Source: Microcaldota archaeon (lineage in GTDB: Archaea > Micrarchaeota > Micrarchaeia > Micrarchaeales > Micrarchaeaceae). Taken from it: a stretch of 64,000 nucleotides of DNA. Numbering within the stretch: position 1 is the first letter of the stretch; each line of letters begins with the position of its first letter. The stretch is taken from positions 16,381 to 80,380 of the forward strand of contig JAKBRJ010000002.1 in NCBI GenBank assembly GCA_021834785.1, read 5' to 3'. Shown here piece by piece: positions 25,202 to 33,479 of the stretch. Under the pieces are notes generated by a model. It was not told the origin of the DNA and searched no databases. It saw only the letters and a program-made list of their open reading frames with translations. The translations under genes and the position numbers were made by a program.

Positions 25202-25759
25202 TCACTTGCCATTAATTCTTTTAGTCCATTTCACAAGCGCGTCTACCATTTCTGCAATGCGTTTTTTTGTTTCTTCATCAACGACCTTACCATTCTCTAT
25301 CTTTTTATGTGCATCTGTAACAAACATCTGCGGTTTCTCTAACGGATGCATGTTTAGGAATGCAGCTATTTCCCTGAAATGATATTGTGCAACCGCTGTG
25401 CCTATGCTTCCTCCGGTTGCGCCGAATGTAGCTACTGGTTTGTCATCGAACGAATTGTCGCCGTACGGTCTTGAAGCCCAGTCTATTGCATTCTTCAAAA
25501 CACCTGGGAGCGACCTGTTGTATTCAGGTATTGCTATAAGGAGTGCATCTGCGGACCGGATACTTTCTTTGAATGCCTTTACCTTGGCCGGCGCATCTTT
25601 TTCAAGATCCTGATTGTATAGAGGTATGCCCTCCAAGCCGAATATCTCTATTGTAACGCCTTCCTTTTGCAGCCCTGCCGCTTCTTTTATTAAAGCTTCG
25701 TTGTATGAGTTCTTCCTTAAGCTGCCTGCAAATGCTAGTATCTTGATATTGTTGGCCAT
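25202..25759 (-). CDS. NADPH-dependent FMN reductase
   Basis: Flavodoxin-like enzyme of 185 residues that reduces FMN or quinones with NAD(P)H. Family motifs: ILAFAGSLRKNSYNEAL (phosphate loop for FMN), IPLYNQDLE, ADALLIAIPEYNRSLPGVLKNAIDWASRP and VATFGATGGSIGT. The start is ATG 25759 because AGGTGA lies just upstream; a frame open to 25804 runs into the tRNA. The gene begins 24 bases after tRNA-Arg on the same strand, so its mRNA 5' end may be made by tRNA processing. Confidence 0.88.
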   Translation of the reverse strand: MANNIKILAFAGSLRKNSYNEALIKEAAGLQKEGVTIEIFGLEGIPLYNQDLEKDAPAKVKAFKESIRSADALLIAIPEYNRSLPGVLKNAIDWASRPYGDNSFDDKPVATFGATGGSIGTAVAQYHFREIAAFLNMHPLEKPQMFVTDAHKKIENGKVVDEETKKRIAEMVDALVKWTKRINGK

Positions 25760-25783
25760 TAGATTCACCTTAAGCATAAATAG

Positions 25784-25890
25784 CGGGCCCGGCGGGATTT
25801 TCACAAAGCAGTAAATATGTGTACCCTATTTTGAACCCGCGACCATCAGCTTAGAAGGCTGTTGCTCTGTCCAAGCTGAGCTACGGGCCC
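25784..25890 (-). tRNA. tRNA-Arg (TCT) with a T-loop intron
   Basis: Reading the reverse strand: acceptor GGGCCCG (25890-25884) pairs with CGGGCCC (25791-25785), discriminator G at 25784; D stem GCTC/GAGC; anticodon loop CTTCTAA with anticodon TCT; T stem GCGGG/CCCGC. The T loop is interrupted: TTCAAA at 25835-25830 and the final T at 25797 flank 32 extra bases (25829-25798). A bulge-helix-bulge fits exactly: central pairs TTCA/TGAA, 3-base bulges AAA and AAT, cuts after the second base of each, giving the normal loop TTCAAAT. This places the intron between positions 59 and 60. An A-A mismatch tops the anticodon stem. CCA is not encoded. Confidence 0.88.
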
Positions 25891-26690
25891 GCATTGCGCA
25901 TAAACTTAGCGGTGCTAATATTAAAGAACCTTTTTGTATTTTCAGTTAATATGTGCGCAGCATCTTCATATCGCATGCCTTTGGCATCAGCTATAATACT
26001 TACCGCCTTGTCGACATCGGAAGGCGACGAATTTGCAGTCGGCGAATCTGTTTCCGCCATCAGGTTCCCAATCGGCACGGCTTTTATGGCAGATGTCCTG
26101 GATCCTGATTTTAAGGGTGGCACAGATATCATATAGCCGCGCCGCGCCGCTTCAATTGCATTATCTACATTGCCTTCAAAGAAATGCAGATGCACTGCAT
26201 GTGCATCCTTTTCATCAAGTATGTGCAGCACCTGTTGCATCGCATCCCTGGAATGCACGCTTATAGGCAGGTTTAGTTCATTTGAAAGGTCTATGAACGT
26301 TTCAAACAGCGCGATCTGCTTCTCAATGCCTTTAATCCCATTTGCGTGTGTAAAATCCAGGCCGATTTCGCCTATAGATTTAACGATATTCTTATTCTCC
26401 CTTATCAAGCGTATATTATATTCTATCTCATCGTCGCCTATATTCTCTGCGTAATCGGGGTGTATGCCCAATGCGGGGAATACATGCCTGCCATCAGATA
26501 CCTCAAGTGTCTTAAGGTTTGATTTGGTATCTATTCCATTGCTTATCATGGTTGCCACTCCCCCAGCAACTGCGTCAGCTATCGCGCTGCCATCAAAGGC
26601 ATATAGATGGCAATGCGCATCTGCCAACTCGATCAATGTTTTATATTTTGATTCATCTTCAGAAGTAATCTGTTTCGCGATTGCCGCCAT
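25881..26690 (-). CDS. tatD: TatD-family metal-dependent DNase
   Basis: TIM-barrel metal-dependent hydrolase of 269 residues, a 3'-exonuclease linked to DNA repair. Metal motifs are complete: ADAHCHLYAF, GEIGLDF, SVHSRDA, VHLHFFEG and AETDSPT. The start is ATG 26690; a frame open to 26903 runs through promoter sequence. The last three codons and stop (TAG) lie inside the 5' end of tRNA-Arg, which overlaps by ten bases on the same strand, so RNase P cutting of the common transcript would trim this mRNA at its stop codon. Confidence 0.88.
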   Translation of the reverse strand: MAAIAKQITSEDESKYKTLIELADAHCHLYAFDGSAIADAVAGGVATMISNGIDTKSNLKTLEVSDGRHVFPALGIHPDYAENIGDDEIEYNIRLIRENKNIVKSIGEIGLDFTHANGIKGIEKQIALFETFIDLSNELNLPISVHSRDAMQQVLHILDEKDAHAVHLHFFEGNVDNAIEAARRGYMISVPPLKSGSRTSAIKAVPIGNLMAETDSPTANSSPSDVDKAVSIIADAKGMRYEDAAHILTENTKRFFNISTAKFMRNAGP

Positions 26691-26763
26691 ATAATTACCA
26701 AAGCAGTATGCAACTGAGGCATAACCTGTAATAAATGTAATGTTAGGTAAAATATAATTATAT

Positions 26764-27903
26764 GTGATACAAAATTTCATACAAGGTAATGCAGTGCGAT
26801 ACAAAAAAAATTCTGGAAAATCGAAGATCCCATATAAGGGCATAAACGTCGCATTGCTTGTAATTATAATAGCATTGCTGGCAGTGGCATTCTCCGACAT
26901 CAATTCATTGAATGCTAAGATCAGCTCATTGCAAAGTAACGTGACGCTGCTCTCATCCCAGCCGGGATCTGCCGGCGCAGCTAATGGAACTTCGCTGCTT
27001 TCAATAAAAAGCTATAACATAAATGGCAGCATGATAGTGCCAAACACATCATTGCCGGGATTTCCCGTCATAACTGCAAATGCTTCATTTGGGCAAAGGC
27101 TTACAAACATAAACAAGCCCCTCAATTCATCATATCTTTCGGTCATAAACAACGCACCTGATTCTTATTTTGAAACTGCTGGCCTCATGCTGCTCAACGG
27201 CAGCATAAACAACAATGTAGGCGTTACACCTATAAAAGTTAACCCGTTCATACTCAACGGCAAGCCGACAGTAATATACCTTGGGTCTATAACATGCGTA
27301 TTCTGCGGGGAGAACAGGTGGGCAATGGCTCTTGCACTGGGAAGGTTTGGGAATTTTTCTCATTTATTCGAAGGATATAGCTCTTTCGGCGACCACGACC
27401 TGCCTACCTTGTATTGGTCCCCGTCGCACTACAACATTTCTGCGGAAGATCTTGGCAATTTTTACAGCAGCAAATATCTTAATTTCATATCTATAGACGA
27501 TGCAATGCCGATAACCAGCGGCTTCCAACTCAATTCTCCTGCACTTATGCAGCAAAGGATAAATGCTACTGGCAATGTGCCGTACAAAGATGCATTTGAA
27601 TTTATAGCAAGGCTGAACAATTTCCAGGGCACTCCATATACTATATGGGGCAAATACAATGTGCCGGGCGCAGACGCGGTGGATTTTGGCAATTCTACAC
27701 CAACAACGCAAAACCTTACGCTTACGTATATGACCCATAAGGATGTGTTTAACGCCCTCTCAAAGCCGAGCGATCAATTCGCATGGACTGAATATGCGGC
27801 CGCTGACATATACATAGCAATGGCGTGTTCGTCCATCAACAATTCAGCGCCCATATGCACTCTGCCTGCGATACAGCAGATGGAGATAAAAGGAGGGTAT
27901 TGA
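26764..27903 (+). CDS. Membrane-anchored DUF929 thioredoxin-like protein
   Basis: Up to 379 residues; GTG 26764 is the outer start and GTG 26794, preceded by AAGGT, is more likely. One signal anchor (ALLVIIIALLAVAFSDI) leads to an extracellular domain. The segment GKPTVIYLGSITCVFCGENRWAMALALGRFGNF with CVFC at 178-181 of the long form is the thioredoxin-like core of DUF929, known from Sulfolobales and Thermoplasmatales. Sequons are frequent. It probably handles disulfides or redox on the outer face. The next membrane gene overlaps its stop, suggesting a functional pair. Confidence 0.78.
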   Translation: MIQNFIQGNAVRYKKNSGKSKIPYKGINVALLVIIIALLAVAFSDINSLNAKISSLQSNVTLLSSQPGSAGAANGTSLLSIKSYNINGSMIVPNTSLPGFPVITANASFGQRLTNINKPLNSSYLSVINNAPDSYFETAGLMLLNGSINNNVGVTPIKVNPFILNGKPTVIYLGSITCVFCGENRWAMALALGRFGNFSHLFEGYSSFGDHDLPTLYWSPSHYNISAEDLGNFYSSKYLNFISIDDAMPITSGFQLNSPALMQQRINATGNVPYKDAFEFIARLNNFQGTPYTIWGKYNVPGADAVDFGNSTPTTQNLTLTYMTHKDVFNALSKPSDQFAWTEYAAADIYIAMACSSINNSAPICTLPAIQQMEIKGGY

Positions 27904-28412
27904 TGAAAAAAGGTTTTTTTTCAAGCCGCGCCCATATATTGAAAAAGGTATTTACAAAGCCTGCATATATAGCAATAGCGGTAGCTGCATTCATAGCCTA
28001 CTATCTTTTTTACAATTATCTGATAAGGCTGAGCAGTTATGGGATATTCATAACCACCGTACCTATGTATATGGTAGACACGCTGATAGCAACATCTGCA
28101 ATTCTGCTGAGTTTGAGCGTCTTCGGAATTATGCAAAGCAGGCGAAGGCGCAAATCCATTTCTAAATCCGCTATACCTAGCAGTGCAATAAGCGTGGCTA
28201 TGCCCTCCGTCGGCGGGTTGGTGGCAAGCTGTGGATGCGAAACGCCCATCCTTGGATCCATATTGTATCCGTTGGGCCTTAATTTCATAGCTGTGGGCAA
28301 TGTGATATCATTCATATCTAGATATAATTTCACCCTTTTGGGGATTTTTATAGCGATAAATATGATGCTAATTTTTTATCAGTCTGGAAAAATGCCTAAA
28401 ACCATCATATAG
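27903..28412 (+). CDS. Four-helix membrane protein with a CGC motif
   Basis: 169 residues starting at ATG 27903, which overlaps the preceding TGA by one base. Hydrophobic helices are at about 20-40, 45-72, 95-135 and 140-160, and a basic loop (MQSRRRRKSISKS) lies in the middle. The helical segment VGGLVASCGCETPILGSILYPLG carries a Cys-Gly-Cys pair at a membrane interface. Co-translation with an extracellular CxxC protein suggests that it passes electrons or disulfides through the membrane, in the manner of DsbD or VKOR, but it resembles neither closely. Function is inferred from context. Confidence 0.6.
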   Translation: MKKGFFSSRAHILKKVFTKPAYIAIAVAAFIAYYLFYNYLIRLSSYGIFITTVPMYMVDTLIATSAILLSLSVFGIMQSRRRRKSISKSAIPSSAISVAMPSVGGLVASCGCETPILGSILYPLGLNFIAVGNVISFISRYNFTLLGIFIAINMMLIFYQSGKMPKTII

Positions 28413-28552
28413 CCAATAATGCCCATGCCTATTGCCCAAAGACATGAATTGGAAGGTATTTAAATTTTGCTATCGCATGTTAAACGTTCAAGAATGGGTT
28501 AAATGGTTGTTACATAAATCGGAAAAGAAAGTGTTGAATGCAAGGTGGTAAA

Positions 28553-28732
28553 ATGAATGCAATATCCAAAATGATAATGCACTACAAGAGAGCAAAGAGG
28601 GAACAGAAATTAGCCAGCGATCCAAATAATGACAGGAAATTCATAGTAATAAAGGACAGCCCGTATTCATGGCATATGGAATGGCTTGACGAATACGAAG
28701 CGTCTCAGAAAGAAGCAGAATCGCATAACTGA
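28553..28732 (+). CDS. Small hypothetical charged protein
   Basis: 59 residues from ATG 28553, chosen because GGTGG lies six bases upstream; ATG 28538 is in frame and would add five residues. The protein is charged with a basic helix (MIMHYKRAKREQKLAS) and an acidic C-terminus (EYEASQKEAES), with three tryptophan or tyrosine residues in YSWHMEWLDEY. No family recognised. It stands alone between the CGC membrane gene and the V4R gene. Codon use is like neighbours. Confidence 0.5.
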   Translation: MNAISKMIMHYKRAKREQKLASDPNNDRKFIVIKDSPYSWHMEWLDEYEASQKEAESHN

Positions 28733-28787
28733 TTTTAAGCTGGCATTTTCCAAGGCGTCAGAAGCAGAAGATAAAGCGGCGTAATTC

Positions 28788-28803
28788 CCTGCCTGAAAGC
28801 AGG
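28788..28803. repeat. Short hairpin, transposon-end-like
   Basis: CCTGC (28788-28792) and GCAGG (28799-28803) pair around CTGAAA. The context TTCCCTGCCTGAAAGCAGG is similar to the hairpin at the ends of IS200/IS605 elements and their reRNAs. No transposase or TnpB frame is present nearby, so at most this is a remnant. Confidence 0.25.
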
Positions 28804-28897
28804 AGTCTCACTTAGGTCCGAATACCTTGATATAATTGCACTACTGATAAAACATATCAACTTTTTTAGATTTGTAGCATATAATATATTTGGTGTA

Positions 28898-30091
28898 ATG
28901 ATGCCATCCGGCAGGGGATATGGGCATGTCAAGCCCAAACATGGAAGTGGCAAAACTAAAATCACCCATCCAAAAAATAAAACCCGGAATAGGCATGCGT
29001 ATTCTAGAACCAAACCTGCTATGGCAAAAAAACGCACGAAAAATGCCAAACGCCATGCGGGCATACGTTTGCATAAAGCTTTACGCACGGGAGATCTGCA
29101 AGAGAAGAAAACAACCAAGCGCATGCATTCAAATCAAGATGCGCATGCCATCGTTCCAAAATCCATAAACGAGGCCCTTATCCTGGACATACTCGGAAAC
29201 CGCGATTCTGGAACCACCAGCGGCGAAAGCGTGCTTCTTGCGCAGATTCTGTCAGGCTTTACTAAAAGCATGAGAAAACTTTCATACATGGCGGGCATAT
29301 CCAACGGCATGTTCTTATACCGGATCAATAAACTGCAGAAACGTTACGCATGGTATCAGGATTCAGTAAAGGACCTATCAGAATTCTTCGAGAAAGCAGG
29401 ATATATGGCATCGAGCTATGACATTTTTCCAGACAAGGTAGTCATAAAGCTTTACGGTGCGGGCCCAGACCTCGGGGGAAATATGCACGTTTTCGAATCC
29501 GGCGTAATATCCGGATTCCTTACTGCAGCTATCGGGCATTATGTCCCGGTCAGCGAGGAGGAATGCGGGCACGCGGGCGCCAGCTATTGCAGGTTCTCAA
29601 CATCCAATTCCAAAGCTGCTTCAGATGTGAATAAGGACAACCTTCGCCATATAAACGCTCTTGCTAAATACATCTCAGATGGCAAGCCTACTGCAAAACC
29701 AGACACGTTTTCAAAGAGCTATCTTAATCTTATATACCAGGTTATAATGGAAAGGGAATATCTTGATAATATGAAGGATTTGCTGGGCTACTTCGGGAAA
29801 ACCATACTGCAGATGTCCAATGCAAAGAAACCCAAGAAGCTGAAGGACGGCGGTCTGGCCGCATTGGCGCAGCAAAACATAAACCTATTAAACCTTGGCA
29901 AGTTAAATATTAAGAGCGCCAATGCGCTGGACGCTGAACTGATGTTCGATTCATCACAGTCCCGCAGCGAATTCGTGGAACTCGCAGTAGCCTTCCTAAG
30001 CGGGGTACTTGGAAAAGATATGGCCTGTGACGCCAAGCTCAAGAGCGAAAATGATTTATACAGCATACGAATAAATAAAAAGAATAAGTGA
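28898..30091 (+). CDS. V4R-domain protein with basic N-terminus
   Basis: Up to 397 residues. The first ~80 are very basic and low in complexity (KPKHGSGKTKITHPKNKTRNR) and may be a nucleic-acid-binding tail or partly non-coding; internal ATGs at 29021 and 29126 are alternative starts. Residues about 155-230 match the V4R ligand-binding domain (MHVFESGVISGFLTAAIGHYVPVSEEECGHAGASYCRFSTS), where the conserved Glu and two Cys may bind zinc and a small hydrophobic ligand. The C-terminal 160 residues hold a second weak copy-like region (RSEFVELAVAFLSGVLGKDMACDAKLKS). V4R domains sense ligands in regulators and in vesicle-tethering factors. Role here unknown. Confidence 0.6.
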   Translation: MMPSGRGYGHVKPKHGSGKTKITHPKNKTRNRHAYSRTKPAMAKKRTKNAKRHAGIRLHKALRTGDLQEKKTTKRMHSNQDAHAIVPKSINEALILDILGNRDSGTTSGESVLLAQILSGFTKSMRKLSYMAGISNGMFLYRINKLQKRYAWYQDSVKDLSEFFEKAGYMASSYDIFPDKVVIKLYGAGPDLGGNMHVFESGVISGFLTAAIGHYVPVSEEECGHAGASYCRFSTSNSKAASDVNKDNLRHINALAKYISDGKPTAKPDTFSKSYLNLIYQVIMEREYLDNMKDLLGYFGKTILQMSNAKKPKKLKDGGLAALAQQNINLLNLGKLNIKSANALDAELMFDSSQSRSEFVELAVAFLSGVLGKDMACDAKLKSENDLYSIRINKKNK

Positions 30092-30109
30092 CAAATTCAA
30101 GTTGATCCT

Positions 30110-31561
30110 ATGGCTTTGGAATTCATGGACAAGATAGCCCCATACATACCGTCAATAAAAGGTCCAGCTAAGCCTCTCTCTTTAAGGGAGAAGATGTACT
30201 GGACGGCAGGCATACTTACGGTATATTTCTTGCTCTATAACATATATGCGATAGGCGTTAATCCTACCGCAGTTACGCAGCCGCTGCTGCAGCTTATAAG
30301 CATAATATTTGCGGCGAAGGTCGGCAGCCTCATCACCGTAGGCATAGGTCCGATAGTATTGTCTAGCATAATATTGCAGCTCGTATCTGGGTCAGGCATA
30401 ATAAAGATAGACCTTAATGACATAACCAACAAATCGAGATGGCAGGCAATGCAGAAGCTCTTCGCCATATCAATAGCAGTAATAGAATCATTGATATTCG
30501 TCATAAGCGGATATGTGCCGGTAGCATCACCGTCGGTCATAGGATACGTCGTGCTGCAGATGGCAATCGGCGCCATAATAATAATATTCCTCGACGAAAT
30601 AATGACAAAATACGGGATAACATCAGGTATAAATATATTCATAGCTGCTGGTGTTTCTTATGCGATAGTAGCAGGAACATTCAGCATACTGATACCAGAG
30701 GCTATAGCTGCCATTCAGGCCGGCGGTGCAGCTGCACCTGCAAACGCGCTGATGGCATTTGGCCCGCTCTTCTTTGCGGTAATAATATTCTTAGTGAGCA
30801 TATATGCGTATGAAATGAAAGTGGAACTTCCCCTAAGCTTTGAGCAATTGCGGGGCATTGGGGGTCGGCTTCCAATTCCATTTTTGTACGTAAGCGTACT
30901 CCCAGTCATACTTGCATCATCGCTAGAGCTCAGCCTCACGGTATGGTTTAGATTCCTTGCAGGGGTCCATGGCACATTTGCCGGCCTTGCGAAGTTCATA
31001 GCATTTTACCAGCCAGTGGGAGGCTCATTGCAATTGAGCGGTGGATTGGCATACCTTATATCCCCCACATTTCCATTGCCGTATGCAGCACCGTATGGAA
31101 TAGGCGGATATGGTGCATATTTCGGCTATTTGCTGACCCATACAAGTGAGCTCTTTCTACCATGGGGCGGGATGCTGTTGATTCCAGAGTGGATACATGT
31201 CCTAGTATATATAGGCGTGCTTCTTGTGCTTTGCGTGATATTCGGGAAGTTCTGGATAGAAATGACCGGGCAGAGTCCAAAACATCTTGCAGAGCAACTT
31301 GGCACAACAGGATGGCAGATACCTGGCTTCAGAAGAGACCCAAGGATTATAGAAAACGTGCTCAACAAATACATACCAAATGTTACTGTATTGGGCAGCC
31401 TGTTCGTAGGATTCCTTGCAGCCATAGCAACGCTCACGGGCGCCATAGGCACAGGCATGGGGATACTTCTTACGGTCGGTATAATCTACATGGTATACCA
31501 GCAGCTGCTGCAAGAAAACCTATACGAAACATATCCGATACTTGAGAAGATCACGAAATAG
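30110..31561 (+). CDS. secY: Protein translocase subunit SecY
   Basis: Pore of the Sec translocon. 483 residues and ten membrane helices, with archaeal/Sec61-type features: N-terminal PLSLREKMYWTAGILTVYFLLYNI, the plug region after helix 1 (GSLITVGIGPIVLSSIILQLVSGSG), and cytoplasmic loops with basic residues (IGGRLPIPF, GTTGWQIPGFRRDPRIIENVLNKYIP). It is separate from the uL30-uL15 genes at 50 kb, which in many archaea precede secY directly. ATG 30110. Confidence 0.95.
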   Translation: MALEFMDKIAPYIPSIKGPAKPLSLREKMYWTAGILTVYFLLYNIYAIGVNPTAVTQPLLQLISIIFAAKVGSLITVGIGPIVLSSIILQLVSGSGIIKIDLNDITNKSRWQAMQKLFAISIAVIESLIFVISGYVPVASPSVIGYVVLQMAIGAIIIIFLDEIMTKYGITSGINIFIAAGVSYAIVAGTFSILIPEAIAAIQAGGAAAPANALMAFGPLFFAVIIFLVSIYAYEMKVELPLSFEQLRGIGGRLPIPFLYVSVLPVILASSLELSLTVWFRFLAGVHGTFAGLAKFIAFYQPVGGSLQLSGGLAYLISPTFPLPYAAPYGIGGYGAYFGYLLTHTSELFLPWGGMLLIPEWIHVLVYIGVLLVLCVIFGKFWIEMTGQSPKHLAEQLGTTGWQIPGFRRDPRIIENVLNKYIPNVTVLGSLFVGFLAAIATLTGAIGTGMGILLTVGIIYMVYQQLLQENLYETYPILEKITK

Positions 31562-31922
31562 GCAGAAATTTTTGCCCCTTTCGTTTCTTCCTCGTCTAAA
31601 AGATGCACCAGAAACTCCAACATTTAAATATTCTGAGGGGGTATAATTACCAACGAGAGAAAATGACGATTGCGGTTTTGCCCCTGACGATTGCGATTGT
31701 GCTGTTTGCCCTGTGGGGTTATGTAGTGTACCGCTGGTGGGTGAAGCCGCTCCGCCAAACGCTGCAACAGAAACAGAAATAGTTGCATCGAATGCACCAA
31801 AGCTGAGGCCCATTTTCACAGCATTAAGCCCTGCTGCTTTTGCTACGTTGATTGCACTCATTCCTTCTGGGAGCGTCGCACTGAATATACTTCCAAAATC
31901 TGCGCCGAGCGAACCTGCAAAA
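31562..31922. other. 361-bp gap with competing short frames
   Basis: Between secY and the exported protein gene no single frame is clearly coding. On the + strand a 39-codon frame (31663-31782) encodes a membrane helix. A cysteine-rich + frame overlaps it and runs to 31937 without a good start (ATG 31663 is one base out). On the - strand a frame from 31861 to 31520 begins with protein-like sequence after AAGGA but ends inside secY. GACGATTGCG occurs twice, at 31665-31674 and 31686-31695. A decayed or frameshifted gene is possible. Confidence 0.4.
31663..31782 (+). CDS. Candidate 39-residue single-pass membrane peptide
   Basis: ATG 31663 to TAG 31782. The N-terminal 24 residues are a good membrane helix (TIAVLPLTIAIVLFALWGYV) and the tail is basic (VKPLRQTLQQKQK), so the tail would face the cytoplasm. 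A TATA-like TTTAAATA lies at about 31623-31630, 33-40 bases upstream. Codon use lacks the ATA bias of neighbours, and overlapping frames exist, so this is weakly supported. Confidence 0.3.
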   Translation: MTIAVLPLTIAIVLFALWGYVVYRWWVKPLRQTLQQKQK

Positions 31923-32957
31923 TCAATTCAATATTGATATGTTTGAGACTACGCCATAGCTCTGTAATGGCCGGCCCGATAGTCTGAAATCGCCTACTGC
32001 TACAAATTCGCCGCTAGTAGAAGTGTCTGCCACCACGCGCAACGTTAAGTTTTTGCCAATCAAAGTTCCTATTGGTATAGTCACATTTCTGAATGTATAT
32101 GATCCGCTGGCGCCAAACGCGCTTTCGTTGAACGTATTGTAATGCGCTATTATCTCAGGTATTCCATTTTCAAGAATCTCTACATAAATCAAATTGTTTT
32201 CGGGGCTTATGGTCTGGAAATCAATGAAATGTTCGGACGCATAAAACGGGCTTGAAGTCAGATTTCCTGCAGCATTCGAGGACCCACAGTTGTATGTAGA
32301 AGCAAAATACGTGCCGTTGTATCCTGTCCACGGCCCTCCAGCAGTGCAGTTGTGTATATCTGCATAGCTGGCATTTATGGGTCTGCTGTCAAAGCCTTTG
32401 CCTGTAAGGTTCCAGCCAATATAAGTGCCGCTTGCGAATTTGCCACTATATATATTTTTGTATACGGCATTCTTTGGAGGCACAAGCGTAGTATTCAGGT
32501 TTATTATCGAATATTTATTGTTGCATGATCCTCCTGCAAAACCTCTATGCATTGTTATCTTATAAGTTTGTGCAGGCATTGAAAAGTTGCTGAATAATGC
32601 TATGCAGCCATAGTTTATGCTTTGGTTAAGGTATGTTACGTTATTCGCACCTATAATCGTGAAATTGGTATAGTTGCTGTTGCCGTTTGCAAGCCATATG
32701 CCTAATGCTCCTCCTCCCCACATGCATGTTCCAGTATACGTTTTGTTGAACAGAGCAGACAATATGGAGAAGTTATTGCAGCTCGCAGAATATATTATCG
32801 TCGTGGTAGGTGCAGTGGTTGTCGCAGTAGTGGCAATAGGGGATATTGTCGTAGAAGCAGGCAGCGGGTGCAATATAAAATTATATCCAGTAATCAGATA
32901 TCCTAGTATCGCTATCACTATAATCATTATTGCCCACACTAAAAATCCTTTGTGCAT
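31923..32957 (-). CDS. Membrane-anchored exported glycoprotein
   Basis: 344 residues with an N-terminal signal anchor (FLVWAIMIIVIAILGYLITGY) and a Thr-rich stalk (TTATTTAPTTTII), followed by an extracellular region of beta-strand character with about 15 N-x-S/T sequons and several cysteines. The C-terminal 150 residues (FIDFQTISPENNLIYVEILENG, YTFRNVTIPIGTLIGKNLTLRVVAD) look like a carbohydrate-binding or jelly-roll fold. No family is recognised with confidence. It is divergent from the eL41 gene. Probably part of the cell surface. Confidence 0.62.
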   Translation of the reverse strand: MHKGFLVWAIMIIVIAILGYLITGYNFILHPLPASTTISPIATTATTTAPTTTIIYSASCNNFSILSALFNKTYTGTCMWGGGALGIWLANGNSNYTNFTIIGANNVTYLNQSINYGCIALFSNFSMPAQTYKITMHRGFAGGSCNNKYSIINLNTTLVPPKNAVYKNIYSGKFASGTYIGWNLTGKGFDSRPINASYADIHNCTAGGPWTGYNGTYFASTYNCGSSNAAGNLTSSPFYASEHFIDFQTISPENNLIYVEILENGIPEIIAHYNTFNESAFGASGSYTFRNVTIPIGTLIGKNLTLRVVADTSTSGEFVAVGDFRLSGRPLQSYGVVSNISILN

Positions 32958-32977
32958 AATACAACCACTTTATGTAT

Positions 32978-33008
32978 AGGTATTTATTTATATAGTATAA
33001 ATATTTTC
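32978..33008. promoter_or_regulatory. Divergent TATA region for the exported protein and eL41
   Basis: An A/T-only stretch with TATTTATTTATATAG and TATAAATATT lies between the starts of two divergent genes (32957 on the reverse strand and 33053 on the forward strand) and could hold a TATA box for each. Confidence 0.4.
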
Positions 33009-33052
33009 TTATTCAGATACTAGAGCTTATAATGCTTGATTAAGGTGTAATT

Positions 33053-33166
33053 TTGGGAAGCATACCTAGAAAGTGGAAGAAAAAAGGAAGAATGCGCTGG
33101 AAATGGCTCAAGAAAAGGCGAAAGCGCCTTAAGAGAGCGCAGAAGAGGAGAGTAGGGGAGCTGTAG
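33053..33166 (+). CDS. rpl41e: Ribosomal protein eL41
   Basis: A 37-residue frame starting at TTG 33053 with AGGTG five bases upstream. The product is almost all Arg, Lys, Trp and Leu ([19 protein letters not shown]) and matches the size and composition of eL41, the single-helix basic protein at the subunit interface of archaeal and eukaryotic ribosomes. It is often missed in annotation because of its size. A 5-bp hairpin with a T-rich loop (33181-33197) follows the stop and could aid termination. The call rests on composition and length. Confidence 0.65.
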   Translation: MGSIPRKWKKKGRMRWKWLKKRRKRLKRAQKRRVGEL

Positions 33167-33479
33167 CTTCTTCCTGCTATCTGCATCTTTTTTGCAGTTG
33201 TTTATTGCAAAGGCCTAGCTTTGCCTCGGTCCCGCTGCAGCAGGCATTAATATTTCCCCTTGCTGGCGAGCCATACTGCATTAAATATGGTATGATTGGG
33301 CGCCATAGGCATTAACGCAATTGCAGTCAAACTAACGATGTCTTCATGAACCTAAAAGTCCTTATGCCATTGCCTCATCTCAACGCTATTTGGTCGGCCA
33401 GTTATGTAATAAATCCGGGCTTTATGCACATGAAAAAGTTTTTAGTTATGCATACTCATTTATCCTAGCTAGTGTTCGC
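33167..33479. other. 313-bp intergenic region
   Basis: Apart from the hairpin CTGCA/TGCAG at 33181-33197 and scattered AT-rich words before the phosphodiesterase start, I see no gene, tRNA or repeat here. An upstream in-frame extension of the phosphodiesterase (33390-33479) is open but does not look like protein. Confidence 0.5.

Noticed and set aside
26691..26903. N-terminal extension of TatD by 71 residues
   Set aside because: The extra sequence is hydrophobic and unlike TatD, covers the likely promoter and overlaps the divergent DUF929 gene; ATG 26690 gives the normal start.
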